A stretch of DNA of 64,000 bases from Erysipelotrichaceae bacterium. GTDB taxonomy: Bacteria; Bacillota_I; Bacilli_A; Erysipelotrichales; Erysipelotrichaceae. A program made the translations under genes and the position numbers. Position 1 is the stretch's first letter. Every line of letters begins with the position of its first letter. The stretch is from contig JAFRIE010000018.1 of NCBI GenBank assembly GCA_017432885.1, positions 124,001-188,000 on the forward strand, given 5' to 3'. This document shows, in pieces, positions 16,117-24,710 of this stretch. The notes beneath the pieces were generated by a model, which was given only the letters and a program-made list of their open reading frames with translations, was not told the DNA's origin and made no database searches.

Positions 16117-17391
16117 CTAGTTTCCTCCTTTGCATAGCTGCATGACGATCTCATCGTCCGTATAATATCTGGAAGAAGTATAAGTTCTCAGCTTATTGCT
16201 GGAAGTGATGACAGGCATCTTTCCACATAACGGATTGTTCATAAACATCAACGGGCAGATATACGAAAGAATGATCCCGGTCTTTTCCAGTCTTGGATAG
16301 TATTCCGTCTTCTTGAACTCCTTAATAACTGCAGGAGCGGCGGTAAATACCGTAGGAATCAGAACCTGCGCATTCTTGTATTTCTTCAGATTCTCTTCGA
16401 TCACATCGGTCCAGTCCTTCAATTGCTGCAGAGACATATGCGGACAGCCCATGAAACACAGACGCGGCTTGGCTTCCTTATTCTTCCAGATCACCGGATA
16501 GGAATCATATACTCTTTGCAGCTCGGCATCGTCGATCACGTACTCTTTTGCGTTTGCTTTAATCAAAGATCTGCCCAGTTCTTTTGCTTCCGGAGTCAGA
16601 TTATCGATATGATAGAGCCCTACGGCGCCATTGGAAGCGGTAGCCGCACCGAAGTCTTTCAGATAAGTGCAGGCCTTCTCATCCAGTTCCGTTCCCAGCC
16701 ATTGATCCAGACCGATCACGTAAGGAACATCTTCCATGACCTTCATGCCGATAGCGCTTCCCAGAAGCTGTGCTTCCGGTTTCTTCGTCGTTGCGATCCT
16801 TACGATCCAGTCAGCTTTTCTTCCTTCGTCGGTCAGCAGTCCGAAATACGGCACACAGCCGACAATCGAGCCCATGATGTCGATGATTCCGGAATTGCGG
16901 TTGCATCTGGCACCCAAAACGGAATTGGCGTAAACGACAGCGGAAGATTCCGACCAGGAAAGGACCTCCCCTTTCTTAGGCGTATTCCCCACTTCCGACA
17001 TATAACAGGTACAGGTAAAGGCGTCGTCTTCCAGCAGACCCAGCTTCTTCAGCTGTTTCTCGTAGAAGTCCTGCTTGCTGTACATAAAATGCTTAAAAAC
17101 GATATTCTGGAGGAATGTCGTCGGAACATTAGGATCCAGCGGCCTCGGGTCTACCGTAAACTTCTGTCCGGACACGACGCCTTCCTGCAGAAGCGTATCC
17201 ATCAGCCTGTAGACCGGCTCCATGACACCCAGGCCGAAAGAAGTCACCAGGTGGTTGTAGTCGGATGTCACTTCCGCCATTTCCGTGGCATCGAAAGCTT
17301 CTCCGTACATCACCAGTGTTTTCATGACTTTTGCCAGGATCTCTCCCTTTTTCCCATCAAGTATATCCTGCTGTTTCTGTGTCAGTTTCAT
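16117..17391 (-). CDS. aconitase X large (catalytic) subunit, DUF521
   Basis: 424 residues, the usual length of a split AcnX large subunit. It carries candidate iron-sulfur Cys residues in the contexts TCTCYMSEVGN, LGARCNRNSG, MGCPHMSLQQL and SYICPLMFMNNP. SESSAVVYANSVLGAR is the family hallmark. It would dehydrate a hydroxy acid with the small subunit encoded downstream. The reductase encoded nine bases upstream belongs to the same operon, which suggests dehydration coupled to reduction of the product. The true substrate cannot be told from sequence. Confidence 0.9.
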   Translation of the reverse strand: MKLTQKQQDILDGKKGEILAKVMKTLVMYGEAFDATEMAEVTSDYNHLVTSFGLGVMEPVYRLMDTLLQEGVVSGQKFTVDPRPLDPNVPTTFLQNIVFKHFMYSKQDFYEKQLKKLGLLEDDAFTCTCYMSEVGNTPKKGEVLSWSESSAVVYANSVLGARCNRNSGIIDIMGSIVGCVPYFGLLTDEGRKADWIVRIATTKKPEAQLLGSAIGMKVMEDVPYVIGLDQWLGTELDEKACTYLKDFGAATASNGAVGLYHIDNLTPEAKELGRSLIKANAKEYVIDDAELQRVYDSYPVIWKNKEAKPRLCFMGCPHMSLQQLKDWTDVIEENLKKYKNAQVLIPTVFTAAPAVIKEFKKTEYYPRLEKTGIILSYICPLMFMNNPLCGKMPVITSSNKLRTYTSSRYYTDDEIVMQLCKGGN

Positions 17392-17400
17392 AGTTTTCTC

Positions 17401-19458
17401 CTATATTTTCATAGCGACCTCATAAGCGCGCCAGATGACCGTCCTTAAGTTGCCTACAGTCTTGCAGTCGCCGACCAGTCTGATCTTTCCCGATTCTTTC
17501 GCCAACGATGCAGGAACATAACCGACGGAAGAGATGACTGTATCACACGGAACGGAAATGTCCTCTCCATTTCTTGTACAGATGACTTCCCCATCTTTTA
17601 CTTCCTTCAATGCCGTTTCCAGATAGACAGGAACTTTATGCAGTTCAAACCATTCTCTCAGATAAGACGAGTTGGCCAGACAGACGCCGGTCTGGGCGAT
17701 CAGATCGTCTTTCATCTCAATGATCGAAACATCTTTTCCTTCCAGTGCCAGTTCATAGGCGATTTCGCATCCTGTAAGACCGCCGCCGATTACTGTGACT
17801 TTCTGACCGGTCTTCTTATCCTTCAGATATTCGCAGGCTTCGATGGTCTTATCAAAACCCGGAACATTCAGTTTTCTGGCAACGGCTCCGGTCGCAATGA
17901 CGATATCCTTGCCGGCAAACCGTTCCAGATCTGTAATCTTTTCATTCAGATGGATCTCGATCTTCAGATCGTCCATTTTCTTTTTATACCATTTCAGCAG
18001 ATCTCTAAGTTTCCCTTTGTATGACTCGCTGCTGGCCGGAATGAAAGTCCCGCCAAGACGATCCGATGCTTCGTAGAGGATCGGATTATGACCCCTGAGT
18101 TTCAGAACTCTTGCACATTCCATGCCGCCGATGCCGCCGCCGATGATAATGACGTCTTTCGGCTGATCTGTCTTCCGGATGTAGTGCTTATCCGTCTGCA
18201 TCGTTTCAGCGTTTACGGCACATCTGGCCAGATGCAGGGAGTCATAAAGCTCCTGATCGTTCGGCACGCCCTTGTAGTGACACATGTTGAAGCAGCCGTT
18301 ATGGCAAAGAATACACGGACGGATATCATCCATTTCATCATTCATCAGTTTTGTGATCCACTCCTGATCCGCGAGGAACTGTCTGGCAAAACCGGCTCCA
18401 TCGATCTTTCCTTCCCGGATCGATCCGGCAGCCGTTGCGGGATCCATTCTGCCTGCCGCCACGACTGGAATATGGCAGAACTTTTTAATATGTTCAACAT
18501 CCTCCAGGTTGCAGTTTTCAGGCATATAAATCGGCGGATGGGCCCAATACCAGGCGTCGTAGGTGCCATTATCGCAGTTCAGCATGTCGTATCCGGCTTC
18601 TTCCAGGAATTTAACGGCTTCTTCGGATTCTTTCATGTCTCTTCCGACTTCGGTGTATTCTTCTCCCGGAAGAGCTCCTTTGCGGAAGTCCTTTGTTTTG
18701 GATACGACCGAATAACGGAGAGATACCGGGAAGTCTTTACCGCATTCCTTCTTGATCGCCTTGACGATTTCGGCAGCAAAACGGTAACGGTTTTCCAGTG
18801 TTCCGCCATACTCGTCCTGACGTTTGTTGACGTATTTCAGGGTAAACTGATCGAGCAGATATCCTTCATGCACGGCATGGATCTCGACGCCGTCGGCACC
18901 AGCATACTGCAGTTTTTTTGCTGTTTTCGCAAAGGCATCAATAAATTCCTGGATCTCCGCCTTTGTCATTTCTCTGGATGGCACCTTATCCGACCATCTG
19001 TTCGGACTTGCCGAAGCGCTTGCGGTAATCTTATCCAGATCCATAAAAGGTTTCGACAGAACCCTCAATGCTTTATTCGTATACAGCATCTCCATCATCT
19101 TGGAAATCGTAAAGGAACGTCCAAATCCGGCAGTAAGCTGAACAAACAGCTTCGCTCCGGTCTTGTGAAATTCCGGCATCCAGTTCTTCAGATCGTCGTA
19201 CATCCGATCGTTTTTATATAGCCATTGTCCAAACATCGGATTATAAACCGGCTGGCATCCCGGCAGTACCAGACCGCAGTTGTTTTGGGCAACCTTCAGG
19301 ATAAACTCCGCTCCTGCCTTATCAAAGTGATTGTTCTCCATCCAGCCGAGAAGATTTGTTCCACCCATTGAAGTCAGAACAAAACGGTTCTTGATCTCGA
19401 CATTCCCGATCTTCCAAGGCGTAAACAAAGGTTCATAGATTGTTTTCATTTTACCCAT
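17401..19458 (-). CDS. NADH:flavin oxidoreductase / 2-enoate reductase-like flavoprotein
   Basis: 685 residues in the three-part layout of 2,4-dienoyl-CoA reductase, BaiCD and enoate reductase. Residues 1-370 are an FMN TIM barrel with VHEGYLLDQF and NKRQDEYGGTLENR. A 4Fe-4S cluster motif follows (CILCHNGCFNMC, then a fourth Cys). Then come FAD and NAD(P) Rossmann folds (IIGGGIGGMECARVL and VIGGGLTGCEIAYEL). Start at 19458 after AAGGAG. First gene of the operon with the two AcnX subunits. Likely reduces an activated C=C double bond anaerobically in the cytosol. The electron acceptor and the relation to AcnX are inference. Confidence 0.88.
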   Translation of the reverse strand: MGKMKTIYEPLFTPWKIGNVEIKNRFVLTSMGGTNLLGWMENNHFDKAGAEFILKVAQNNCGLVLPGCQPVYNPMFGQWLYKNDRMYDDLKNWMPEFHKTGAKLFVQLTAGFGRSFTISKMMEMLYTNKALRVLSKPFMDLDKITASASASPNRWSDKVPSREMTKAEIQEFIDAFAKTAKKLQYAGADGVEIHAVHEGYLLDQFTLKYVNKRQDEYGGTLENRYRFAAEIVKAIKKECGKDFPVSLRYSVVSKTKDFRKGALPGEEYTEVGRDMKESEEAVKFLEEAGYDMLNCDNGTYDAWYWAHPPIYMPENCNLEDVEHIKKFCHIPVVAAGRMDPATAAGSIREGKIDGAGFARQFLADQEWITKLMNDEMDDIRPCILCHNGCFNMCHYKGVPNDQELYDSLHLARCAVNAETMQTDKHYIRKTDQPKDVIIIGGGIGGMECARVLKLRGHNPILYEASDRLGGTFIPASSESYKGKLRDLLKWYKKKMDDLKIEIHLNEKITDLERFAGKDIVIATGAVARKLNVPGFDKTIEACEYLKDKKTGQKVTVIGGGLTGCEIAYELALEGKDVSIIEMKDDLIAQTGVCLANSSYLREWFELHKVPVYLETALKEVKDGEVICTRNGEDISVPCDTVISSVGYVPASLAKESGKIRLVGDCKTVGNLRTVIWRAYEVAMKI

Positions 19459-19511
19459 ACGATAAAACTCCTTATATTGTGAATATTTTAACATATTTAT
19501 ACTATAAAGAA

Positions 19512-19534
19512 AACAAAAACGCCTATCGGCGTTT
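19512..19534 (-). terminator. terminator after the GyrI-like gene
   Basis: AAACGCC, loop GATA, GGCGTTT, then TTGTTTTC on the minus strand, immediately after the stop at 19535. Confidence 0.75.
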
Positions 19535-20167
19535 CTATGCTTTTCGGATCGGATGACGGATCACGGTTTTAAGTTTCTGCGGATCTGTTTTTCTGGGATC
19601 GGAAAGATAGATTTCGTGATGCATCCGCTTGTCGGTGATATCAAGGACATAACCCTGTTCTTCCATGAAGATATGCATCTTTTCTACGGTAGCCGGTTCA
19701 TCATCGTAGGTTCCGTTGTGCATGCATTGGACGCAGATCCCTTCTTCATAAGTGAAAAACTCAACGATTGAAAAATCCGTTTTCTTTTTCTTCGTCGCTT
19801 CCTTGACTGCCCAGTCAAAATCCTCTTTCTTCACAAAATCAGGCAGACGAATAACGGAATACCATTGAAAATTCTCTTTATGTGCGTAATCGATTCCCTG
19901 TACGCCTTCCTGCCACCAGAAACCTTCCAGCGGAGGAACGACATAGTCAAAGTATCCCTCAATCTGTCTGCCGCCCTTCCTGCTCATCTTGATCGTATAG
20001 ACAATACCGTAAAGCAGACTGATCGAATGCTGATATTCTCCGTTTTCTTCGTTCGGATCACCCTGCCCGCGTACCGCAAGAAAATTCATTTTCGGAATAT
20101 CGACTATGGCAGGCCGGTCTTTTGGCAGATAGAACTCTCTATACTCTTTTTTAAAATCGAACGTCAT
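19535..20167 (-). CDS. GyrI-like small-molecule-binding domain protein
   Basis: 210 residues of the stand-alone GyrI-like family (SOUL/BmrR effector-binding fold). Characteristic blocks are PKMNFLAVRGQGDPN, SLLYGIVYTIKM, PPLEGFWWQEG and YVLDITDKRMHHEIYLSDPRK. There is no DNA-binding domain. Relatives bind hydrophobic or cationic drugs, and some hydrolyse cyclopropanoid compounds. Its start lies one base after the ATP-grasp gene, so the two are co-transcribed. Ligand unknown. Confidence 0.85.
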   Translation of the reverse strand: MTFDFKKEYREFYLPKDRPAIVDIPKMNFLAVRGQGDPNEENGEYQHSISLLYGIVYTIKMSRKGGRQIEGYFDYVVPPLEGFWWQEGVQGIDYAHKENFQWYSVIRLPDFVKKEDFDWAVKEATKKKKTDFSIVEFFTYEEGICVQCMHNGTYDDEPATVEKMHIFMEEQGYVLDITDKRMHHEIYLSDPRKTDPQKLKTVIRHPIRKA

Positions 20168-20168
20168 G

Positions 20169-21176
20169 TTATGCCTCTTGATTCAGGATCTTCTCGAATT
20201 CCGGTTTCATGCCTTTGTCTTCCCCTGTTACAAAGTAGTTCTGCGGCATGTCATAACCCGGAAGCGGATTGCCTTCGACGATTACCGGTCCTTTTTCCGT
20301 AATAGCAATATCCCAACCCACATAACGGACGTGTTTCTCTACCAGAGCGGCTTTTTTGCACAGTTCCAGCGCTTCTTTGAAATAAGGAACTTCAAAACCG
20401 ATCAGTTCCATCCCGCTTAAGGGATGCCTCGTATAGGTCGAGATCGTCTTGTCTGACCAACAAGGATTAATGATTTTTCCTTCTTTTGACAATACCGTAT
20501 AGATCCCTCCTGCCCCGACATTATCGACCGGAGCTTTACTGGTTCCGATCCTTTGGATCGTGTACATGACGTGCGGGATATCCTTTTTATCAAGTAGCGT
20601 CGTAATTCTTACGGTGTTGATTGAATACGGATTGAGAAGATTCATTTGTTTATGCTGAACGATGGAATCCTCTACATATAAGTTGTTTTCCTGCAGAAAA
20701 TCATAAATTTCTTCCAGATTCGAATCGGCATCGATTTCAATGTTCCGGTAAATACCCTGACCGGAACAGGAATCGGCCGGCTTGGTAAAGAAACGGTTCT
20801 TTCCCTTACAGAAAGTCACGAAATCTGCAAAACCAGAATTACTGATGTCAAGAAATTCCCTTCCCAGGAGTTCCTTAAATATCTGATTGAATTTCAGTTT
20901 GTCATTAAACAGTTCCCGGTATTGAGGATCATTCAAAGTCTTGAATAAAGACTGGGAATAATCGAAATTCACATAGGTATCACGGTCTTTCTGAGATTTG
21001 TCTACAAAATGGAACAGATTGTATTCCATATATCCGACATGATCCTTTAAGATACACCTTGTCATATCCGCCAGGATCAGTAATACCGGTTTCCCGGAAT
21101 ACTTATGTACCTGTTTTGCGTTATTCAGCATTCTCTGAATGCTGGAGAATTCAAATCTTTCAAATATAGAAGCCAT
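20169..21176 (-). CDS. ATP-grasp protein of the sugar-transfer-associated type
   Basis: 335 residues with an ATP-grasp fold. Visible blocks are FFTKPADSCSGQGIYR (the nucleotide-binding flexible loop), VEDSIVQHKQMNLLNPYSINTVRI and the metal-binding end VGWDIAITEKGPVIVEGNPLPG. The family often occurs in surface-polysaccharide loci, but no such genes lie nearby. The ATG at 21176 has no ribosome binding site; TATAAT at 21188..21183 lies six bases upstream, so a leaderless mRNA is likely. Co-transcribed with the GyrI-like gene. Substrate unknown. Confidence 0.8.
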   Translation of the reverse strand: MASIFERFEFSSIQRMLNNAKQVHKYSGKPVLLILADMTRCILKDHVGYMEYNLFHFVDKSQKDRDTYVNFDYSQSLFKTLNDPQYRELFNDKLKFNQIFKELLGREFLDISNSGFADFVTFCKGKNRFFTKPADSCSGQGIYRNIEIDADSNLEEIYDFLQENNLYVEDSIVQHKQMNLLNPYSINTVRITTLLDKKDIPHVMYTIQRIGTSKAPVDNVGAGGIYTVLSKEGKIINPCWSDKTISTYTRHPLSGMELIGFEVPYFKEALELCKKAALVEKHVRYVGWDIAITEKGPVIVEGNPLPGYDMPQNYFVTGEDKGMKPEFEKILNQEA

Positions 21177-21182
21177 ATTACT

Positions 21183-21188
21183 ATTATA
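21183..21188 (-). promoter_or_regulatory. TATAAT -10 box of the ATP-grasp gene, leaderless spacing
   Basis: TATAAT with six bases to the ATG and no ribosome binding site between. A short AGCAT/ATGCT stem with a T run lies just upstream on the same strand. Confidence 0.55.
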
Positions 21189-21247
21189 CAAAAAAGCATC
21201 TATGAATGCTCCTCTTAGTTTATAATATACATAAGAGAGGCAAAATC

Positions 21248-21811
21248 ATGATCAATAAGTATACCCTGAGCAGAATACAGAATATCCGTTTTGTGAAAGA
21301 TCATCTGGATGTTTTCATCCGAAACAGTCTTGCTTTATCAAGATATACCGATGAAGATCCGTTAAAAGAGACTGCAAAAAAGAATTTTGTCGATGCCTAT
21401 GCTTATATTATGGAACAGCAGGATGTAGAAAACGACTACAGATGTCTGCTGAGCCTTCATGAGATGCTGATGAAAGATCTGGATAACGGCATTAAAGCGG
21501 AGCTTACAGAACAGCAGATCAGTGAATTATGTGAAATGATCAATCAGCCGGCCAAAGCCAATACCGAAATCGCAATCGATGTCATGCTCTACATTTTAGA
21601 CAAAAGGCTCTTCTCTGACGGCGATGTCAGAGCTGCCTTGATGTTTGCGAATAAGATAATGATCGACAACGGCTGCGGTTTTATAACCGTTACCGAGAAC
21701 AATAAAGACGTATTCAGAGAAAAACTGAAAGAATACAAAAACAACAAGGATTACGATATTAAAGACTGGATCTACAAATACTGTATCAAAGGTCCTAAAC
21801 TGGATCACTAA
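21248..21811 (+). CDS. degenerate Fic/Doc-fold protein
   Basis: 187 residues, all-helical. Residues 120-135 read RLFSDGDVRAALMFAN and are followed by KIMIDNGCGFITV. This aligns with the Fic core H-P-F-x-D-G-N-x-R...N-x-x-L...G. The catalytic His is replaced by Arg120, the following Pro by Leu, and the GNxR asparagine by Asp, so AMP transfer is unlikely. The start follows AGAGAGG, with TATAAT at 21221-21226 giving a leader of about 15 nt. It is divergent from the ATP-grasp gene and has its own terminator. It may bind nucleotides or act as a regulator. The family call rests on this one motif plus the helical context. Confidence 0.6.
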   Translation: MINKYTLSRIQNIRFVKDHLDVFIRNSLALSRYTDEDPLKETAKKNFVDAYAYIMEQQDVENDYRCLLSLHEMLMKDLDNGIKAELTEQQISELCEMINQPAKANTEIAIDVMLYILDKRLFSDGDVRAALMFANKIMIDNGCGFITVTENNKDVFREKLKEYKNNKDYDIKDWIYKYCIKGPKLDH

Positions 21812-21832
21812 ACCTCTGACATAGAGGTTTTT
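21810..21832 (+). terminator. terminator of the Fic-like gene
   Basis: AAACCTCT, loop GACAT, AGAGGTTTTT, starting at the stop codon. Confidence 0.8.
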
Positions 21833-21836
21833 ATAT

Positions 21837-21842
21837 TATAAT
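21837..21842 (+). promoter_or_regulatory. TATAAT -10 box of folT, leaderless spacing
   Basis: TATAAT lies seven bases before the folT ATG and directly behind the preceding terminator. There is no room for a leader or riboswitch. Confidence 0.6.
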
Positions 21843-21849
21843 TGTTAAT

Positions 21850-22377
21850 ATGAAAACCAGAAGACTGACCACAATTTCCATGCTTACAGCCCTCTATGTC
21901 GTGTTAAGCATTCTGACGCCTGTCAAGGTTGCGAATTTTAAGTTCACCTTTGAAGCTTTTCCGATCCTGGTAGCAGGACTGCTATTTGGTCCTTTGGACG
22001 GTCTGTATGTCGGAGGCATCGGTTCATTCATCTATCAGTTGTTGTTTTCCGGATACGGGATCACAGCGACGACGCCGTTGTGGATCTTGCCTCACGCCTT
22101 AAGCGGTCTGCTTATCGGATTTTATGCAAAAAAGAAGGATTTTTCTTTGAATTTCATACAGACGGTCCTGATCACAGGAATCAGTGCCCTGCTTGTTACG
22201 TCCTTGAATCTTCTGGCGCTTTACGTTGATTCAAAGCTTTTCGGTTATTATTCCGATGTTCTGGTGTTTGGCAATCTTTTCTTTAAGATCGCTGTCGGGA
22301 TCATTCTAGCCGTCATTTACAGTCTGGCTTTACCGAAGCTGCTGGCCTATTTGAAAAAGCAGCTCAACCGGGACTAA
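21850..22377 (+). CDS. folT: folate-specific ECF transporter S component
   Basis: 175-residue membrane protein with about six hydrophobic helices, the size of ECF S components. It has the N-terminal TTISMLTALYVVLSILTP (AxxxA-type contact helix) and FGPLDGLYVGGIGSFIYQ. It resembles FolT, and the context supports folate: three C1-folate enzymes follow. The energising EcfAA'T module is not in this window. No ribosome binding site precedes the ATG. Confidence 0.82.
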   Translation: MKTRRLTTISMLTALYVVLSILTPVKVANFKFTFEAFPILVAGLLFGPLDGLYVGGIGSFIYQLLFSGYGITATTPLWILPHALSGLLIGFYAKKKDFSLNFIQTVLITGISALLVTSLNLLALYVDSKLFGYYSDVLVFGNLFFKIAVGIILAVIYSLALPKLLAYLKKQLNRD

Positions 22378-22419
22378 TTCCGGTATTTATCTGTCATATT
22401 AGAAAGTGAGGATATTGCT

Positions 22420-24090
22420 TTGTTAACTGATATTGAAATTGCGCAGTCCTGCAAAAAAGAAAAAATCACCGTAATCGGAGAAAAACTCGGTATTCCGGAA
22501 GAATATCTGGAATTATATGGAAACTATAAGGCAAAGATCGACTACAGGTTGTTGAAGGATCTTGAAGAAAAGCCGAACGGAAAACTGATTCTGGTTACGG
22601 CGATTACTCCTACTCCGGCCGGAGAAGGTAAAACAACAACGACTGTAGGTCTTGCAGACGGATTAAGAAAAATCGGGAAACGATCCGTTGTAGCACTAAG
22701 GGAACCGTCTCTTGGCCCGGTTTTTGGCATTAAAGGCGGAGCGGCAGGCGGCGGATATGCGCAAGTCGTTCCAATGGAAGACATCAATCTTCATTTTACC
22801 GGTGATTTCCATGCGATCGGTGCTGCAAACAACCTTCTGGCAGCGATGCTGGACAATCACATTCAGCAGGGAAATACGCTTAATATCGATCCTAGAAGGA
22901 TCACTTGGAGAAGAGCTGTCGACATGAATGACAGGCAGCTCAGAAATATCATCGACGGTCTGGGCAACAGAACGGACGGTACACCAAGACAGGACGGATT
23001 TGACATTACCGTAGCTTCGGAAGTCATGGCTGTTCTTTGTCTGGCATCGGATATTACCGACCTCAAAGAAAGACTTTCCAGGATCGTTGTAGGCTATACC
23101 TATGACAACGAGCCGGTCACAGCCGGACAGCTAAAGGCCCAAGGAGCGATGGCGGCACTTTTAAAGGATGCATTAAAACCGAATCTGGTGCAAACTTTGG
23201 AAGGAACGCCTGCTTTCATTCACGGAGGACCGTTTGCCAATATCGCCCACGGCTGCAATTCCGTTACTGCAACAAGACTCGCCTTAAAACTAGGCGATTA
23301 CGCAGTAACCGAGGCCGGATTCGGTGCAGATCTGGGAGCGGAGAAATTCCTGGATATCAAGTGCAGGATGGCCGGTCTTAAACCGGATGCCGTCGTCATT
23401 GTTGCGACAGTTAGAGCCTTAAAACATCATGGAGGTGTTGTGAAAGATCAGCTGAGCGAAGAGAATCTGGAAGCTTTGGATAAAGGTCTCCCGAATCTGC
23501 TTCAACATGTCAGCAATATCAAGAATGTGTTCAAGTTGCCTTGCGTCGTTGCGATCAACCGTTTTCCTACTGACAGTGAAGCGGAACTGAAACGGATCGA
23601 AGACCGGTGCAATGAACTGGGCGTCAATGTCGCTCTGAGCGAAGTGTGGGCTAAAGGCGGTGAAGGCGGAATAAAGCTGGCGGAAGAAGTCGTCCGTCTT
23701 TGCGACCAGCCGAATGATTTTAGCTTTGCCTATGATCTGGATCTGCCGATCAGGGAAAAACTGGAAACCATTGCCCGAAAGATCTATCATGCCAACGGCA
23801 TCCATCTTCCTGGAAACGTTCCAAAGCAGATCAAACAGCTGGAAGATCTGGGTTTCGGTAATCTTCCGATCTGTATGGCCAAGACCCAGTATTCTTTCTC
23901 GGATGACCAGACAAAGCTGGGTGCACCAAAGGATTTCAATATCGTCATTAGAAACATCAAGGTTTCAGCAGGAGCCGGCTTCATTGTCGCCCTGACGGGA
24001 GAGATCATGACGATGCCCGGTTTACCGAAAATTCCCGCTGCGGAAAAGATCGATGTCGATGAAAACGGAATCATTACGGGGCTGTTCTGA
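22420..24090 (+). CDS. fhs: formate-tetrahydrofolate ligase
   Basis: 556 residues, standard length. It makes 10-formyl-THF from formate, THF and ATP. The P-loop [16 protein letters not shown] (residues about 62-77) and the glycine-rich block [17 protein letters not shown] are diagnostic. It starts at TTG 22420, eight bases after GTGAGG. First of three consecutive C1 genes; fchA follows two bases after its stop. Confidence 0.96.
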   Translation: MLTDIEIAQSCKKEKITVIGEKLGIPEEYLELYGNYKAKIDYRLLKDLEEKPNGKLILVTAITPTPAGEGKTTTTVGLADGLRKIGKRSVVALREPSLGPVFGIKGGAAGGGYAQVVPMEDINLHFTGDFHAIGAANNLLAAMLDNHIQQGNTLNIDPRRITWRRAVDMNDRQLRNIIDGLGNRTDGTPRQDGFDITVASEVMAVLCLASDITDLKERLSRIVVGYTYDNEPVTAGQLKAQGAMAALLKDALKPNLVQTLEGTPAFIHGGPFANIAHGCNSVTATRLALKLGDYAVTEAGFGADLGAEKFLDIKCRMAGLKPDAVVIVATVRALKHHGGVVKDQLSEENLEALDKGLPNLLQHVSNIKNVFKLPCVVAINRFPTDSEAELKRIEDRCNELGVNVALSEVWAKGGEGGIKLAEEVVRLCDQPNDFSFAYDLDLPIREKLETIARKIYHANGIHLPGNVPKQIKQLEDLGFGNLPICMAKTQYSFSDDQTKLGAPKDFNIVIRNIKVSAGAGFIVALTGEIMTMPGLPKIPAAEKIDVDENGIITGLF

Positions 24091-24092
24091 TT

Positions 24093-24710
24093 ATGGAAAA
24101 TATAACATTAAAAGAGTTTACAGAATTGGCTGCCTCCAAACAGCCCGTACCGGGCGGAGGTTCTGTTTCCGCGCTGTGCGGTTCTTTGTCTGCAGCTTTA
24201 GCGGAAATGGTTACAAATCTTACCATTGGCAAAAAGAAGTATCTGGAATATACATTTGAACTGAGCGATATCCGAAAAGAACTGGATATCCTTAGAACAA
24301 ATCTTCTCGATTGTATCCGGAAAGACCAGGAAGCGTTCAAGCCTCTGGCAGAAGTCTACGCTTTACCAAAAGACAGCGAAAACTATCAGGATAAGCTGGA
24401 ACACTGTCTTAGAAATGCCGCCGATCCCCCTTTACTGATTCTAAAATACTGCTGCCGCATCATTGAGCTGGATGAACGTCTGGCTGTAATCGGCTCCAGG
24501 ATCTCCGTATCAGATGCCGCTAGCAGCGTCATGCTGGCACAGGGAACCCTTTACGCCGCCTATGTCAATATCCTGGTTAATACCAGTCTGATGAAAGACC
24601 GGGAATATGCACAGAATATGGAGAAAGAAGCGATTGCCTTATTGGATGAGTATTCTGTTTTGGCTTTGAACATCTATGACGATATCTGTAAGAGGTTAAG
24701 CAATGGCTGA
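24093..24710 (+). CDS. fchA: cyclodeaminase/cyclohydrolase family protein (methenyl-THF cyclohydrolase)
   Basis: 205 residues of the FTCD_C/FchA family. The family mark is PVPGGGSVSALCGSLSAAL near the N-terminus; DAASSVMLAQGTLYAAYVN near residue 150 is also typical. It lies between fhs and folD. Stand-alone members act as methenyl-THF cyclohydrolase in clostridial one-carbon metabolism. Its presence fits the loss of cyclohydrolase residues in the neighbouring FolD. Overlaps folD by eight bases. Confidence 0.85.
   Translation: MENITLKEFTELAASKQPVPGGGSVSALCGSLSAALAEMVTNLTIGKKKYLEYTFELSDIRKELDILRTNLLDCIRKDQEAFKPLAEVYALPKDSENYQDKLEHCLRNAADPPLLILKYCCRIIELDERLAVIGSRISVSDAASSVMLAQGTLYAAYVNILVNTSLMKDREYAQNMEKEAIALLDEYSVLALNIYDDICKRLSNG

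Noticed and set aside
16423-19221. Long plus-strand frames opposite the AcnX and reductase genes (16423-17448 and 18088-19221)
   Set aside because: They are antisense to well-conserved enzymes, lack ribosome binding sites and have no recognisable domains; they reflect codon bias of the real genes.
21810-21850. THF riboswitch upstream of folT
   Set aside because: Folate transporter genes often carry one, but only a terminator, a TATAAT box and seven bases precede the ATG; there is no space for an aptamer.
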